64,000 nucleotides of DNA. Origin: Tubulanus polymorphus. Lineage: Eukaryota > Nemertea > Palaeonemertea > Tubulaniformes > Tubulanidae. The notes below the pieces were generated by a model. It saw nothing but the letters and a program-made list of their open reading frames with translations, was not told the origin of the DNA and did no database searches. The DNA is taken from the NCBI RefSeq assembly GCF_964204645.1, contig NC_134025.1, positions 15,904,001 through 15,968,000 on the forward strand. The letters run 5' to 3'. Of the stretch, positions 44,117 through 56,439 are shown piece by piece. Each line of letters starts with the position of its first letter. Position 1 is the stretch's first letter. A program made the position numbers and the translations under genes.

Positions 44117-46389
44117 CGGTGTTGTCATATCGCGGAAAGACGGAATCGCGGAATTTTCCAAAAACGCGGAATTTTTTCATTCTTACTTTAAATAGTAAAC
44201 GGGTTTTCCCACGGGATACCCACTGTCGGACAGGGCACGGGACCGATCGATGCAACGACTTAGGTTCAAATCCCATTATTTGCAGGCAATTTTATATGGA
44301 ATTATTATATTATTACGATACCGTTGACTGGCTGCCACCTGTAGAAGAAGTTAGAATCAAGTGAGGTGAAAGAGACCAGGCACCTAATGTCTATTTCTAC
44401 TAGGCAAACTTCGGTTATCGTAGTTCATCGACTTTTTGAGAACTTCAGAAACGAATATTATCAGATAAATATTGAGCACGTTCGCGGTGTCGGACCGTAG
44501 TTGTAGATGGTTGCAAACATGAAATCCTACGACCAAACAAGTACCGGTTCAAATTCCTTTGAAATTATTATAATTTAACGGCCGTCCAGTACCGGTACCA
44601 ATAAGATTCTTTTGATCCAAATAATCAGCATAGGAACATATATGTTATAGCAGTCACAAAGTAAACATTAACAAGAAAATTAACTTTAATAAATTATTTG
44701 ACGCCTGCGAAAAAATGTAGAATTTCTGGTATAAGCTAATGTGGAATTGCAAATTTGAAATCGAAGTTTTACGAAATTTCGGGAATTATGAGATTTGGCG
44801 ATTGGGTAGATGATACAGTCTTCGACTGGTCCAATCAAAAAAAAAAATTGTCAACTTGTGACTTCGATTCACTTTTGCCTCTAAGCTGGTCTGCAACTTC
44901 ATTGCCTCCATGGTTGAAGAAAGAGCTCTTCTGATGTCTGCTTCATCATGACTTTGAGCATATCGTGTAGCCAGCCAGCCCGGTCCTGGGGCCCGGTCTG
45001 GCTGTCACTTGATATCCTAGACTTGAGTCTGGGTTGAAGAAGACATTGTCATTTAAATAACTTATTCATGTTATTCTGTATGAATTACCCGTGTGTCTTG
45101 TATTTTCTTATTTTAAAATTTGTAAATGTATTGATTTTTGGAATTTTATCACGGAATTTCAATGTAATAAGGATCAATAAAGTATTGAATTGAATTGTCA
45201 CCTTATACACATGCCATCAGTGGACGCGGAGCCGTATATGACAGCTATGCTATTGTAAATTGCTAATCTCAGGAAACCTGCATACCCCTAATATCGAACA
45301 TACTTTCTAAAACATTTCAATATTGAAATTATATGTTTACACGTTTTTATATAGACCGCTTGTAGCCGCCGATGAAATTCACGCCGGCCCTACTCAGATC
45401 GTAGATAGCTTCGTCATTCCACTAGCATCCCCATGTCAGGGTCTGACTTTTATATCGGACTTCCAAATCGTGTATACATCCGCCATTTAACCGAATAATC
45501 CGATTTACTTATCATTTCTATTTATCCCTGCCGCTCCTGATATAATCATACATCCTTTACTATTACAATACGTCTTCTCATGATATTCGATGCGATATAA
45601 CATTTCGACGTTCAAATAAAGGTCATTATATAATCCCAGGGAGCCATTCTACATCTTTATCAATAATATTTTGCCAAATAGCTTGTATGTGTACACATAG
45701 ACCTGTGACGTTTTGCACATCGATTTACGGTTGTCGTTTGTAAAACTGACGCTGAATGGTTATCATTGTTTAGGTTTCATAATGGTAACGTTTTATAAGG
45801 CGTCAAAAAAACGAAACCATTTTATAATCTTTCATATCATTTAATTCTAAAAGATAAACCACATTCTTCGCTTATAACAACAATGTAGACACACAACACG
45901 CATGAACAATCCTAACCCAGAATGAAATATACATAACGTCTATTTATTTTCGTCTGACATAGATCCAGTTCCACAGTTGTGAGTTAACTCTGAGTTACTT
46001 AGAATCAATTCATTTCCAATGTTTTAAATCCAGAGACCAGAGTCAAATCTTAACTCGGAAGTGAGTCCTGGAGGATGACCCATGGTGTCATCAAAAATCC
46101 TACGTTTACGTACCATCGATTTGTATTCCTTCAGTCAATGCAGCGATACTCTGTATCACTGAATTCGCCTAGGTTCTCCATTATTTGGAACAGTATCGTT
46201 AAGTTGTTGACTGGCGATATAATAAATTATCAAATACTTATTCCCGGTGTTGAAAACCTGGGTCCGGTGCCCTGTCCGACAGTGGGTATCCCCGTGGGAA
46301 AACCCGTTTACTATTTATAGTAAAAATGAAGAAATTCCGCGTTTTTGGAAAATTCCGCGATTCCGTCTTTCCGCGATATGACAACACCA
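44117..46389. mobile_element. Mutator-like non-autonomous element, 2273 bp, 9-bp TSD
   Basis: A perfect 9-bp duplication GAATTTTTT lies at 44108-44116 and 46390-46398. The ends are long inverted repeats of at least 120 bp: GGTGTTGTCATATCGCGG at 44118 and its complement ending 46388, then GGAATTTTCC..., AAACGGGTTTTCCCACGGG, CCCACTGTCGGACAGGGC. No transposase ORF inside. Long TIRs and 9-bp duplication are the Mutator hallmark. It landed in the Helentron helicase gene. Confidence 0.85.
44390..46060. other. Gene-free interior of the Mutator-like element
   Basis: AT-rich, with no credible ORF or RNA gene. Confidence 0.5.
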
Positions 46390-46450
46390 GAATTTTTTGA
46401 CAACTTCTTTAGGCTGTTCAAATATTTTAAAAGATATGTACGTTCATACG

Positions 46451-46691
46451 TGTTATATGGTTCCTATATCAAATATGATACGATCGCTGATTCTGTTATA
46501 CATGTTTTATGATATGTGTGAATGGTTCACGTCACTCGCAGGACTCGGTCACCTGACCAATTGGGTATATAAAGGAGACCTGCGCATTACGTGGCCAGTT
46601 TTTATAGTCGTTTCGAATAAATGTGAATGTAAAGAACGTCGTCGTCTAATAGTTTTCGTATGGTCAAAATTTGGTAATTTCTACCGTAACA
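46451..46691 (+). repeat. 5' LTR
   Basis: 241 bp, TG...CA, with a TATATAAAGG TATA-like box (about 46565-46574). A possible primer-binding region TTGGGGGCCTGTTCGGG follows 5 bp downstream. Confidence 0.85.
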
Positions 46692-46856
46692 GAAATTGGG
46701 GGCCTGTTCGGGATCACAGCTTTTGGACGACGAAGAGAGTTCATTCGGACATTCATATCGAAATTGTGAATTATTTATTGGACGCTATAAACTCCGGAGA
46801 AGAGATTGTTAGTAGTAGGTACTGTTAGTTTGTTATTCTTGTTCTCCGTATTTAAG

Positions 46857-49175
46857 ATGGCTACTAACAACGTGGACACGTTTGCATTGACTCCTTCGTG
46901 GAGCTTGTTGAAAAAACTCCTGAAAGCCGAATTAGTAGCTGTGGCAGCCCAGTCTGGCATATCGGTTTCCAGTAATTGTTTAAAACAGGAGTTGCTTGAT
47001 ATGATAAGTACTTATCTTGTGGAACAGGGAACATTAATTATTTCTGATGATAAAGACATAAGTGAATGAATAAATGAATCTTTTCAATCGTTAAATGGTG
47101 ATGTTGGGGAGCATAAACGCCTACAATTAGAGATAGAAGACCGTGACCGTCAATGTAAACACGACCTCCAGATGAAAGAATTAGAACTAAGACAGCAAGA
47201 ATTGCAGCTTCGTCAGTTGGAGCTACACCATAGACAGCCTACAGCGCCATTGAATCCAGGCGAGATACCGTTAGATCCAGATAAGTACTTTTCTCATTAT
47301 GGTCGAAGACCATATAGGGATCGTCGCTGGTAAAAATTCTGCCGTTCACCGAACAACACCCGTAGTATCTCTACTGCCATGGATATAGTCCCATTTATGC
47401 TGTATCGATATAAAACTGACAATCCAATAAAAAGTTGTCTGTAACGCGTCATTTGCCTATATGCATGATCCTAGCTATGAACATCATAGCCTGTTGTACC
47501 TAAGGTCCCAAAATCGTGATGAATTATGGAAAGTTTTGAGGCACACGAAGGGTTCAACATATCAGTGAATTGTCTAAATCGGTTTTACTCAGCAATGAAT
47601 TGTTATCCCGATCACTATCCTCACAGGTGCTCGCGTACTAATACATTCGTAAGTAGTTCATAGATGCTGCGCAGTTCGTGGTTTACGCTGACAGGGAGAG
47701 TATCGGTAAGGTGGTCTCTGCTGTGTAAGTCATTCACTAGCCCGGATTTTATTTCATGAAAGCACTGCGAGTGAAGGATTTTCTTCATGCAATGAAAATA
47801 TCACGCCATATCACGGTATCACATATCACGCCATTCAATGCTGTATTCTCGGGGAATTCCCCGTGTGAGTATATACACATACTACATGAAATAGTAGACT
47901 AGAGACAGCAGTGCTGTATACACACAGCGAGACAAGCTGCTGTGTCCCGCCTCATATAAACACAGACCGACTCAGATTGACTCAGATAAACTGTTCGGCG
48001 CACGGTACTAGAAAAAAAGATATAGTGAGATACGCAGGGCTTCCGTGATCGTTAAAAAATGTCCGTTCTCTTTATTAGGAAAGAAATTGTACAAGCCTAT
48101 CTATGCCAAGTCGAGCACATCAGGCGTCAAGCCCAAGGCAAAGGGGAAAGTTTTAGGATTTTTAGAGCCATTTTAAGTGCATTCCTATGTTACCATGTGG
48201 TCTTTGGTTGAAAAATTACCACTAGTAGTAGTGTCTGTCACATGAACTTCATTCATCGAAGCATCATACGCACAGAGAACACAGTTTCATTGGTTAACGC
48301 GTGGACTATACCATTATGGGAAATAGGGTTGGTAGGATGTCTGGGACGATTACACTATGCTTTTTAGGGAATGTAGTTCCACGCATATTATAATTGAAAA
48401 AGATCGTTATATTGAAAGAAACTAAAATAAGAACACTTTAATGTCTTTAGAAAAAAAAATAATCAGTTTATTTTCACAATTCCTCAAAGAATTTTTCAGG
48501 ACTTTGAGAAAATAGGACCACTTTTGTCTGGGGGAAAATGTCCATAATGGTTAAAAGAAACTCTGGAAACACGTGAATTGCTTTCACTAAAACTGATATC
48601 TCCTCATGCACTGTCTTCGACCATATGGACCTTCTTGTTTTGAAAAGGTAGCAGCTAGTCTTAAGTGGCCGAGGCGATTTTGGGCACTAATGTTGCAAAG
48701 TGTGATAGTGGGAAAAGCTCAAGAAGCTTATTCTGCATTGGGGCCGGAGGACAGCCAGAATTATGACATAATTAAAAGTGCATTGTTAAAAGCTTATGAG
48801 CTAGTCCCAGAAGCTTACCGACAAAAGTTTCGTGAACGTAGAAAGACTCATTAAGAGACTTATGTCGAGTTTGGTCACGAAAAGGAAGGGTTATTCAAGA
48901 GATGGTGAGATTCAAAAGATGTTGGCGGCAATTTTGATAAGTTACAAGAACTTATGTTAATAGAAGAATTCAAAAATTGTATACCTGATGAAATTAGGAC
49001 TTATCTAGACGAACATGAAGTTGATAAACTTAATTCTGCCGCAAAATTGGCCGACGATTATTCTTTAACTCATAAGAAGTTAAGCCATGTTATTGTTCCT
49101 TCGGATAAGACCCCTAGTTCTACTGATAGCAAAAATTCTAGTGGTAAAAGCGGTTAGTGTTACTACTGTAACAAA
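46857..49175 (+). pseudogene. Gag of the Gmr1-like element, interrupted
   Basis: The N terminus (MATNNVDTFALTPSWSLLKK, then LVAVAAQSGISVSSNCLKQE) is a SAP-like helical start. A coiled coil follows (QMKELELRQQELQLRQLELH) to about 47330. After roughly 1.3 kb of noncoding DNA the capsid region resumes at about 48635 with FEKVAASLKWPRRFWALML, YSALGPEDSQNYD and PEAYRQKFR (SCAN-like capsid C-terminal domain), then LIEEFKNCIPDEIRTYLDEH and the zinc knuckle CYYCNKPSHIMAKC (49160-49201). Stops at 47067, 48852 and 49155 break it. The 1.3-kb block is probably a further insertion. Confidence 0.7.
47335..48630. other. Noncoding block interrupting gag
   Basis: It separates two gag parts that are adjacent in related elements. 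No ORF, no clear TIR. It contains GGGGAATTCCCC (47855-47866) and T/A-rich tracts. Probably a degenerate insertion. Confidence 0.4.
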
Positions 49176-49187
49176 CCCAGTCACATA

Positions 49188-51175
49188 ATGGCAAAATGTT
49201 TTCAATTGCAGCAAAAGAGGCAACAAAGTAGTACTCAAACGAAACCAGTTGTTATCACTGTATGTGAGGAGTTAAGGTCATGCCCAGATCAGCTGATTGA
49301 GTCACCAGACAAGTCCTATGATCCGTTCATTACTGAAGGCACAGTTTCACTTCAAAGTTCTAATTCAAAACCGGTAAGTATTAACATTTTGAGAGACACT
49401 GGTGCCCCCCAGACGTTAGTGCTTACTGGCATTTTACCGCTATCTGATTTAACTTATACGGGTAAAAACGTATTGCTCATTGTAGTACCGGTTCATAGAA
49501 TTAATTTACTGTGTACTTTCTTTAATGGTTTAATTGAAGTAGGTGTTCATTCACAGTTACCAGTAAATGGCATTGGTATGTTGTTAGGCAATGATGTTGC
49601 TGGTGGGCTTGTTTATGTTATTCCGCAAGTGTTGAAGTTACCCCACGTAGATGAAATTGTGGAAAACATTGCCGATGATTTCCCTGGTAAGATTTTCCCT
49701 GCTTGTGTTGTGACATGGTCTATGGCTGCTAGAGACGCGTCGGTTATTGTCGGTGAGAATGATTCTTCTAGTGTTGTTGACCCTTATAATCTGGATGGTA
49801 CCATTTTGCAGATTATTTTGGAAGGGTCTGGGATTAGTGATTTCCCATGTAATTATTCTCAGTCGGAATTAGTAGAGTTTCAAAAGAGGGATGTTGCGTT
49901 AGGTAAGTTGCGTTTTAGTGCTGCTTTTTCAATAGAAGAGTTGGGCGATAGTCCAGTTGGCTATAACATTCATGATTCAGGGGTATTGATGCGGAAATTT
50001 AGACCCCCTGATATTCCGGCTAATGATGAGTGGAGGGTCTTTCGTCAGATTGTTCTCCCAGTAGAGTATCGCAGTGAAGTGCTTCATTTTGCGCATGAAA
50101 CACCTATGGGTGGTCATTTAGGCGTGAAAAAGACATATGATCGGATTTTAAATCATTTTACTAGCCAGGTGTCCACACGGACGTTGTCAAATTCTGTGCT
50201 AGTTGTCATCCATGTCAGTTAAATGGTAAGCCTAACCAAACTATATCTCCCGCGCCGCTAATTCCTATACCGGCGTTTAGCGAACCCTTTGCTGAGGTTT
50301 TGTGCGATGTGGTTGGGCCGTTGCCTGAGACAGGTAACGGTAATGAGTATTTTCTAACCATAATGTGTATAGCTACGAGGTTTCCAGAGGCTATACCTTT
50401 GAGACGCGTATCTGCGCCTGTAGTGTGTAGTGCACTTACAAAGTTTTTCACTGTCTTAGGATTGCCTAAAAGTATACAGTCGGATCAAGGTTCTAATTTT
50501 TTGTCTGGTTTATTCCAGCAAGTATTAGATCAGTTGGGTATTGACCAAGACACCTCGAGTGCGTACCACCCTCAGAGCCAAGGGGCTCTGGAAAGGTTTT
50601 ACCAGACCTTCAAATCCATGCTTAGAAATTACGGTTTGGAGAATTCTAAAGATTCGGATGAAGGGGTGCCATACCTCTAATTTGCTGTAAGAGATTGTGT
50701 ACAAGAGTCATTAGGATTCACCCCGTTAGTATTCGGTCATAAAATACGGGGACCACTCCAGTTGATTAAAGAAAATTTGTTAACTGAAAAAGCGACTGGT
50801 GTATCCTTACTAGAATATGTATCAGATTTTAAGGAACGCCTGTATAATGCTTGGAGTTGTGCCCGTGATCATTTGAAATTAACACAAAAGAAAATGAAAA
50901 CCTCGTACGATCAAAAGGCTAAAACCTAGGAGCTTTGTCCCAGGTGATAAAGTACTAGTTCTTTTTCCAATTGATGGGAAATGTCTTGATGCAGAGTTCA
51001 CTCGACCATATGTAGTCAGGGAAAAGCTGAGTAGTGTGGATTATCGAATTGAAACCCCTGATCGTAGAAAAGAAACTCAGGTTTGCCATATCAATATGTT
51101 AAAACCCTATATGGACAGAAATTGTTCGGATAATGAAAAGGCAAATGTTGTGTGTGTTTTGTGTAAATATTGCTA
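49188..51175 (+). pseudogene. Protease-integrase part of pol
   Basis: Aspartic protease: INILRDTGAPQTLVL with the DTGA active site (about 49390-49410) and GIGMLLGNDVAGG. Integrase zinc domain: HFAHETPMGGHLGVKKTYDR (HH), with the CC pair in the next frame after a frameshift near 50160. Catalytic core: CDVVGPLP (D), IQSDQGSNFLSGLF (D), SQGALERFYQTFKS (E), spaced as D,D-35-E. The C-terminal part after a stop at 50679 has LGFTPLVFGH and PGDKVLVLFP. The integrase thus precedes RT. Confidence 0.8.
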
Positions 51176-51269
51176 ATGAAACACAATTGGATGATACTGG
51201 TGTAAATAATGACTTAACTGAATCCTAATCACCAGTCTTACAAAACTCTAGTTATTTAAATTCATTAGA

Positions 51270-52659
51270 TGAAAAATTAAATCATCTTGAAGCTGGTGAA
51301 CGGGAGCAATTAAAAGAACTTATATACGAGTTTAAACATTTATTTACAGACAAGATTGGTGAAACTTCTTGGGCTATCCATGACATTGATATTGGTGATG
51401 CCGCACCAATTAAACACATGCCTTACAGAAATAATCCGTTGAAGGCGGAAATTATGCATAAAGAGGTGATATCTATGCTCGTTATGGACGTGGCTGAAAT
51501 CAGTGATAGTAATTGGAGTAGTCCTTGCTTGTTGGTTCCAAAACCTGGTAACAAGTGGCGTATCGTCACTGACTAACGTGGCGTTAATGCGCTGAAAAAG
51601 TCAGAATCCTATCCAATTTCTCGGGTGGATGATTTGATTGACAAGGTAGGAGGCGCTGTGTATGTATCTAAATTTGATCTGAATGAGGGATATTGGCAGG
51701 TCCCCTTATCAGAACGTGCAAAACAGATTTCAGCCTTCGTCACACCGGACGGGTTATTCCAATATAAGAGAATGGCATTCGGCCCGAAAAATTCGGGTGC
51801 TACTTTCCAAAGACTCACGGATAGAGCAGTCCAAGGATTGAGTTTTTCATTTGTATATATAGATGATTTAACTGTAGTTACATTAACGACCTGGAAAGAT
51901 CATCTTAGTCACTTACGAGTTTTATTTGAAAGATTAACTCTCCCTAATTTAACTGTTAATTTACCAATGAGTGAGTGTAAACAAGCAACTGTTGTTTATC
52001 TTGGGCACGTAGTAGGTCAGGGTGAAGTGAAACCTGTTTATGCCAAAGTTCAGGCTATAATTGATTTCCCCGCCCCTCATGACCGTCGATCTTTGTTAAG
52101 ATTTCTAGGGATGTCTGGGTTCTATCGAAAATTCTGTCGAAACTTTGCTTCACTTACTTGTCCCCTTACTGACATGTTAAAGAAAGATGTACCATTTGTT
52201 TGGACTGGAGCATGTCGAACGGCATTTGAAACGGTTAAAAGGTTATTATGTAATGGCCCTGTTCTAACAACACCATAGTTCCTGAGATCGTTCAAAATAA
52301 CCGTTGATGCAAGTGACGTAGGGGCTGGAGCTGTATTGTCACAAGATGATTCTCTCAAAGTTGATCACCCCGTTGCGTTCTTCTCTAAGAAATTTGTTGG
52401 TGCTCAACTTAATTATTCAACTATAGAGAAAGAATGCTTATCTCTTGTATTATCTCTCGTTCATTTCGAAGTGTATGTAACTAACGGTCTACCTGTCTAT
52501 ATTTTTAAAGATCATAACCCTCTAGTTTTCTTGCAGAAGATTAAAAACCAAAACAGGAGACTAATGCGATGGGCGTTGTTGGTGCAAAGTCACAACTTAG
52601 TAATTCAACACATCAAAGGTCGAGATAATATTGTGGCTGATGCTCTATCGCGAGCGTAA
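51270..52659 (+). pseudogene. Gypsy-type reverse transcriptase-RNase H, with stops
   Basis: RT: WAIHDIDIGDAAPIKHMPYR, VISMLVMDVAEISDSNWSSP, LVPKPGNKWRIVTD then a stop (51574), VSKFDLNEGYWQVPLS (motif A), FGPKNSGATFQRL (motif B), SFVYIDDLTVV (motif C, 51847-51879) and LGMSGFYRKFCRNF. After a stop at 52276, RNase H continues with KITVDASDVGAGAVLSQ, YSTIEKECLSLVLSL and IKGRDNIVADALSRA. All catalytic Asp residues are visible. It is a chromovirus-unlike gypsy RT. No integrase follows before the 3' LTR. Confidence 0.82.
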
Positions 52660-52801
52660 TTAGTATAAAATGTATTATATCTGAAATGTGCTGATTGTGT
52701 AAGATTTATCGATTATTATAAACTACTGATTTGTGAAGAATTGAAGTAAGATTTGATTTTTTTTTAGTTGTCTTGAGAACAACTGACTTTTGTAGAGGGT
52801 A

Positions 52802-53034
52802 TGTTATATGGTTCCTATATTAGATATGATACGATCGCTGATTCTGTTATACATGTATTATGATATGTATGAATGGTTCACGTCACTCGCAGGACTCGGT
52901 CACCTGACCAATTGGGTATATAAAGCGCATGACGTGGCCAGTTTTTCTAATCGTTTCGAATAAATGTGAATGTAAAGAACGTCGTCGTCTAATACTTTTC
53001 GTATGGTCAAAATTTGGTTATTTCTACCGTAACA
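52802..53034 (+). repeat. 3' LTR
   Basis: 233 bp, matching the 5' LTR but lacking about 10 bp after TATATAAAG and differing at scattered sites. Preceded by a weak purine tract (GTAGAGGGTA). Confidence 0.85.
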
Positions 53035-53039
53035 ATCTG

Positions 53040-55870
53040 GTGGTGATGTGTTAATGAAAACCATCTCTCGGATACATCGAGTAATGGGCATTTGTAAAGT
53101 AAGATAAGCTGCCTCTTGAGCTCCGATTTCAACTGAGTTAATGAACTTATTGCCAACATGCCTGACTGCTTTTTTAAGTCTTAATTTTCGTTTCTTGCTT
53201 CTTTGCAGTCAGTTTTTAATATACTGCTCATAACTTTTTGTCCTTTGCAGGTATAACTTGCAAACACTGCCATACTGAAGGCATCCAAAATATATTGGAT
53301 ATCATGGTTTGCTTGCCAGATACCCAAACGATTTTTCATATACGGGTTAATTCTAAGTCCACTAGGTGATCTTTTTAGGTCAATTTTTGGTTTTGATAAG
53401 GAAGATCTGATGGTATCAACATATTCATTTTCTGACATCTTAAGATAATTTTGAAGGAAATTTTTAAAAAGAGACATCAGAACCGAACCGTCACCATAGC
53501 TATTCAAAACATCAATAATCTGAGTGTAGTATTTTGAAGTGTATGCAGAGGCAAGCTGTATTGATTATCAGCAGAATCAATATAAAGTGGGTAAAGTATC
53601 CTGGTAGTGGTAATTGGTGGTTGCGGGTATCCAAATCTATAAGATTTTGTCCTACCTTTTCGACAAGTTTGTGAATGTTCATGTCGTTGATATTCAAGGT
53701 ACTCTTGTTCATTAAGTGGAACATTAGATGAAACTGAAATTATATTGTCAATGAAGTCAACTATTTATAAATCAGAATCCTCTCCAAAGACTGGAGCATC
53801 ATGTAGCCATATTGTCATATGGACATGTGGTGAACCCCAGGTCTGAAATTCTATTCTGGCAGAGAAGTCAGAAACTTTTCCAATCGGATTATTTTTACTT
53901 TTGAGAACTAGCTTTATAAATTGCTGTAATTTATGATCAAAATATCTTGCGCAAGTCACTGGGTCGTTACTGATGAGGCGGCTTGTGGTTCTCCAATCAA
54001 AGTTTTTTATTTCATCATCTGTGTAGTGCTTCCCATCTATAAGAATACCCAGAGTTCTTAAAAGTGGAGTCCATTTAGTATCAGCGGCAGACTTGCTGGG
54101 AAACCAAGTTGTCGAATACAAGCGAACAGATCTCTTTTACGTTTAGATAAGTATGCAGGGGTATTTCTGATTGACTTGAAAATATAATAACCTTCATCCA
54201 ATCTGACAATGTTGTCTCGAAAAGTTTCATCTGCAAGATCACCGGATGTATACGTTTTACCCCTTGTTTATACTCTACGCACTGAGATAGACGCCTTGTC
54301 TGAAACCTGTTTTAGTTGCAATTTTTGAAGTTTATAAAAGATGTAAGGAATATTTGAGGCGAATCGCCTATCAATGCAGCGGAGTTCGTACTTGCAGATA
54401 TCACTGTAATGCACTGGAGCATATGTTAAGACATTTGGATCACCTTCATCTAATCGTGTATCCATATTATCTAATTGCAGTTCCTTGTTATCAATTTCTA
54501 TAAATCCATCATCATCACTGTCTGAATCTGATTCAGAAGGTTGATTTTGAGGTTGTCGCTTTTTCGAATCAGAAATTCTACCTTCAAGAAAAGGTTGTAT
54601 CTCGGGATACTCAACAGTTCGGTAGGCTAGCTGTAGTTTACTTTGAACAGCTACAGTTTGACTTTCACTTATTTTCCTAGGCAATGTATTGTCAGTGTGT
54701 TCAATGGCAACTGGGACATTACAAACTCCACCTCGAATAAATTTCTGCTGATTAACTGGGAATTGTCGTATTTGCATGAATGGGATCCTAAGTGCTATGA
54801 GCCTTTCTTCTAATGACGTAATATTCAACTCTGGTGGTTTGATAGGGAATCCCATTTTATTTTTTACAGATAAGCCCGGAATAAGTCCTTTATTTATATT
54901 TGCTAAACAGGTAACACATATCCATGCTTTATTTTTCATGAGAGATAATGTGTGTGTAAGGCAATCGTTCAATAAATGGCTGTTTTTAGCATTAATTGAA
55001 ACAGTAACTTTTGAAACAGAAACCTTGAACCATGTTTGCTGGCATACTGAACAAACATAAGCAGGCCTACATTCAACTGCTGCTAGGAAAGCCGAATAGT
55101 CAGCTCAGAAAGAATCATGAAAACATGTAGATTCTGAGTTAGAGATTGACACATGGTCATTATAGGATATAATTCCATGAGACATGGATCCATTTCTAGA
55201 TTGTTTGAGTTTGACATAACTTTGTGGTACACTATGACTATGTGATCTTTTCCTAGGAAATATAACTTTGTCTTTTTATAAGTTTTCTTTTTCGATGATT
55301 GATCGTAGAGGTACCTCTCATGACATTTCTGTTTTTGCGTCTTATTAATACGCAATTTATCATAATTTTCTCTGTAACATCTCATGTATGACCTCATGTA
55401 TGATCGTTTCTAATGTTTTTCCTGTAATTTTTTTTTGATCGTCCGAGTACAATTGAAAAGATGATAAACTACTAAACCTGGAAAAAGATGGTCTAGTAGA
55501 TGCTGCATGGACAGTATCACTGGTATCCAGCGCTTTAACAATTGTATGCCTTCTAGTATATAAGCTTTCTTTGAAATCAATTTAACATCATAGAAAGATA
55601 CATCATAAGCTGCAGCATTAAAAGAGCTTATATATGTGTTGATGAAATCCAAAATATTGATCAGACAGTCAAATTCTAGTAAAACTGATGATCCATCAGC
55701 ACAAGGGAAACCTGGGGTATTGCGGCTATGAGAATCAAAAAGGTAATATTTACCATTCCTTACAAATAAAGCATTTGTGCCTAATATAGCTATACAATTC
55801 GAATTGCTGATTAAGTAGTTAATGAGTACTTCTGCAAAGGGATTCCTAGGCTTTCATTGACACTAACACA
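53040..55870 (-). pseudogene. Helentron N half: protease-like region, DUF6570-like, HUH Rep
   Basis: Reading down the minus strand: a region with YYLFDSHSRNTPGFPCADGS (about 55760-55690; in related proteins the cysteine-protease-like domain, here with its Asp/His), CNVPVAIEHTDNTLPR and ALRIPFMQIRQFPVNQQK (54970-54270), an Asp/Ser-rich linker, then Rep: LRTLGILIDGKHY and EFQTWGSPHVHMTIW containing the HUH metal site (about 53820), KNRLGIWQANHDIQYILDAF and ASYTCKGQK. The first of the two usual catalytic Tyr positions looks like Phe (AVFASYTCK). It ends AAYLTLQMPITRCIREMVFI and NTSPPD at the LTR insertion. Several stops and frameshifts. Confidence 0.75.
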
Positions 55871-56439
55871 TACCCCCACTGAATTCTTCTTGGAATTCAA
55901 AATAAAATGTGTTTCAAAGCAAGAAACAATGAATCATGTTTCATTGTTATAAAATTGATCAATAAAGTTCTTTTGAATTCGAGTAGAACCCACGTGCAAA
56001 ATGGATGGTATGACAAATGGGCATGCTTCAAATGATTATACAATATAATAATTTTCATTTCATTTTTTTTAACACTGCATGAACGAATATATTTATATTC
56101 AATGCGGATAGGATGAGAGCAGTGCAGAGCCCAGCGTGTGTGCGTGTGTGCGCAGAACTGTTGTCACGACGCATGTAAGTTTATGTATACTACGTCTACA
56201 TACTATTGATTGTATATACTATATACGTGTACAGCACCACGTGCGATAAACGGTTTCTGAGAAGAAGAATATAAACCTATGTTATTTCTGCGACGTGCTC
56301 ACCGCGGCCACGTATTTAGTGAAAATGTTCAGTACGCCTAATCTGATTTTCAACCAAAAATCAGTTACTTAAGACAAAAATTGACTAATTAGGCCTATAC
56401 TCGTAAATACAATGGGTATAGACAGACACTTTCTCTCTC
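55871..56439. other. Gene-free stretch (Helentron 5' flank)
   Basis: AT-rich with a short CGTGTGTGCGTG run near 56140. No gene seen. Confidence 0.4.

Larger units (their letters stand above)
46451..53034 (+). mobile_element. Gmr1-like LTR retrotransposon (gypsy-type RT, INT before RT)
   Basis: LTRs at 46451-46691 and 52802-53034 start TGTTATATGG and end TACCGTAACA. Between them lie gag, protease, integrase, then RT-RNase H on plus. In ordinary Ty3/gypsy elements integrase is last; INT before RT is the arrangement known for Gmr1-like elements. Flanks suggest a decayed 5-bp duplication (ATACG versus ATCTG on plus, inside Helentron codons). The LTRs differ by several substitutions and a ~10-bp gap, so it is not young. 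Multiple stops. Confidence 0.82.
41594..55870 (-). mobile_element. Helentron (endonuclease-bearing Helitron), split by two insertions
   Basis: Minus-strand pieces at 55870-53035 and 46450-46399/44107-41594 belong to one Rep/helicase gene. The upstream piece stops after FINTSPPD at the LTR element, and the other piece resumes with the next family residues (TYLLKYLNSLKK). A Mutator-like element then interrupts the helicase. Domain order (protease-like region, DUF6570-like region, HUH Rep, Pif1-like helicase, apurinic-type endonuclease) is that of Helentrons/Helitron2. Rolling-circle ends were not identified. Confidence 0.75.

Noticed and set aside
44262-44285. GGTTCAAATCCC, a tRNA B-box-like word; also GGATTCGAACT near 58085 on minus
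   Set aside because: No A box or cloverleaf could be fitted at either site; the first is within the Mutator-like TIR.
46397-46828. 143-codon ORF across the 5' LTR
   Set aside because: It overlaps the LTR promoter and shows no similarity to gag, which starts later at 46857.
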